From positions 1 through 39,190 of the forward strand of contig QZKO01000051.1 in the NCBI GenBank assembly GCA_003599505.1: a stretch of DNA of 39,190 nt, written 5' to 3'. The translations under genes were made by a program, and so were the position numbers. The notes beneath the pieces were generated by a model. It did not search any database and was not told the DNA's origin. It was given only the letters and a program-made list of their open reading frames with translations. Positions 38,455-39,190 of this stretch are shown here, piece after piece. Within the stretch, counting starts at the first letter, position 1; every line of letters begins with the position of its first letter. The DNA is from Nitrospiraceae bacterium. Its GTDB lineage: Bacteria > Nitrospirota > Thermodesulfovibrionia > UBA6902.

Positions 38455-39190
38455 TTAAGTCTGCGTCCAATACTGCGCCAGCACCTGCTGCACGTCCTGT
38501 GGTCTTTCCTGTATTGCCTGGCTCCAGTTGCTCAGGTTATTGTTCGTGCAGAACGTCGCCATGGCCTGGATAAGCTGGTCGACCTGGGTGTTCTGCAAAA
38601 GGCTTCCGTCTTCCGCGCGAAAGAGCTCTGTCTGGTAATTGGCGTTTGAATACCAGCTCGTGACCGCTGCATGGTCGCCTGTTCCATTGATCGCGATATC
38701 GAGATTGCTGCCGGTCCGGCTGAAAATCAGATCGAGAGGGTTTACACTGAATTCTACTGTGTCGGTAATCCCGGCGGCCGTATCATAATTACTAATGGTA
38801 TCCACTCCGCTGCCGACACCAAAACGGTAGATATCATTGCCTGCGCCGCCGTTGAGGGTATCGTTACCGGCTCCGCCGTCAAGGATGTCATCACCGTCAT
38901 CCCCGTTAAGGGTATCAGTCCCGGTTTCGCCGTACAAAGTGTCATTGCCGGTCCCGCCGTAAATAGTATCATTCCCAGCGTTTCCATACACTGCATCATT
39001 TAATGAACTGCCGCTCAGAAAATCATTGTTTACCGTGCCTCTTGCAATAAACGGAATGGACACCCCCAAATCCGCTCCGTTGATAATCGTGCCGTCGGCA
39101 AACTTGAACTGCTCTATTTTGTAATAGGAAGGATTGCCGGTAGTGAACCAGTTAACGATCTTGAATGTATCCGTTATACCATTAATCTTT
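38455..39190 (-). CDS. RTX-type calcium-binding secreted protein, C-terminal part (runs off the right edge)
   Basis: The frame is open from the right edge, where KINGITDTFKIVNWF is readable, to the stop at 38455-38457, about 244 residues, so the start lies outside the window. A segment of the FADGT type is followed by about six GGxGxDxux nonapeptides (GNAGNDTIYGGTGNDTLYG, then TDTLNGDDGDDIL, GGAGNDTLNGGAGNDIY), which form a calcium-binding beta roll. The end (VDQLIQAMATFC...RPQDVQQVLAQYW) is typical of large RTX proteins and holds the uncleaved type I secretion signal. It is the likely substrate of the ABC/HlyD exporter that follows. Whether it is a toxin, enzyme or adhesin depends on the missing N-terminal part. 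Confidence 0.92.
   Translation of the reverse strand, partial: KINGITDTFKIVNWFTTGNPSYYKIEQFKFADGTIINGADLGVSIPFIARGTVNNDFLSGSSLNDAVYGNAGNDTIYGGTGNDTLYGETGTDTLNGDDGDDILDGGAGNDTLNGGAGNDIYRFGVGSGVDTISNYDTAAGITDTVEFSVNPLDLIFSRTGSNLDIAINGTGDHAAVTSWYSNANYQTELFRAEDGSLLQNTQVDQLIQAMATFCTNNNLSNWSQAIQERPQDVQQVLAQYWTQT

Noticed and set aside
1-39190. tRNA, rRNA, transposase or integrase genes that could explain the darTG insertion
   Set aside because: None could be recognised on either strand, so no prophage or IS is claimed.

Overview
The window looks like chromosomal DNA of a Gram-negative (diderm) bacterium: it has LolA, an RTX type I secretion locus, lipoproteins and FtsK. The gene mix (many long multi-PAS kinases, c-di-GMP enzymes, a split ferredoxin-type glutamate synthase, a P460 cytochrome, MNT/HEPN genes, a Cys-rich DUF2769-like protein) resembles uncultured Nitrospirota (Thermodesulfovibrionia-like) or deltaproteobacterial genomes. 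That placement is inference from recalled gene content; no rRNA or tRNA gene was seen.

Layout. 1-5.9 kb (minus): a NarX/NarL-type two-component pair cut by the left edge, a DUF5666-like lipoprotein, a secreted protein with abnormal-spindle-like repeats and a CFI-box C-terminus, a UpxY/NusG-like antiterminator and a 50-residue small ORF. 5.9-12.5 kb: an envelope/division group (polysaccharide deacetylase, lolA, ftsK, uppP, all minus), interrupted by an oppositely oriented, AT-richer darT-darG toxin-antitoxin/phage-defence pair lying between perfect 64-bp direct repeats. 12.5-23.4 kb (minus): a signalling hub. It holds a PhnD-like binding lipoprotein, a 1023-aa PAS kinase and three response regulators (one HD-GYP), then an Rcp1-like regulator, a receiver-GGDEF-EAL protein and a second kinase. 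23.7-24.7 kb (plus): two MNT nucleotidyltransferase genes, the first lacking its catalytic motif, and a HEPN gene. 24.7-30 kb (minus): glutamate synthase split over three genes, the last fused to a GltD-like FAD subunit. 30.2-34.5 kb (plus): a P460-type cytochrome, the oxidative pentose-phosphate set gnd-zwf-pgl and the Cys-rich protein. 34.5-39.2 kb (minus): HlyD-like adaptor, HlyB-like ABC transporter and the C-terminal part of an RTX protein.

The most unusual feature is a set of short palindromic elements in most intergenic gaps, built from degenerate tandem units with a fixed unit length for most families: 7 bp (GGCGAAA, AGTGAGA, CTTGAAT and ACAAGTG types), 8 bp (CACAGAGA and GGGTTCGA types) or 10 bp (ATCCGCGTTT type). 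They lie at, or within about 10 bp of, the stop codons of about ten genes. In the type I secretion genes they sit inside the coding sequence, in frame, and are read as extra peptides; two of these share a boundary sequence and reading frame. This resembles palindromic elements that insert into Rickettsia genes, but the unit structure is different.
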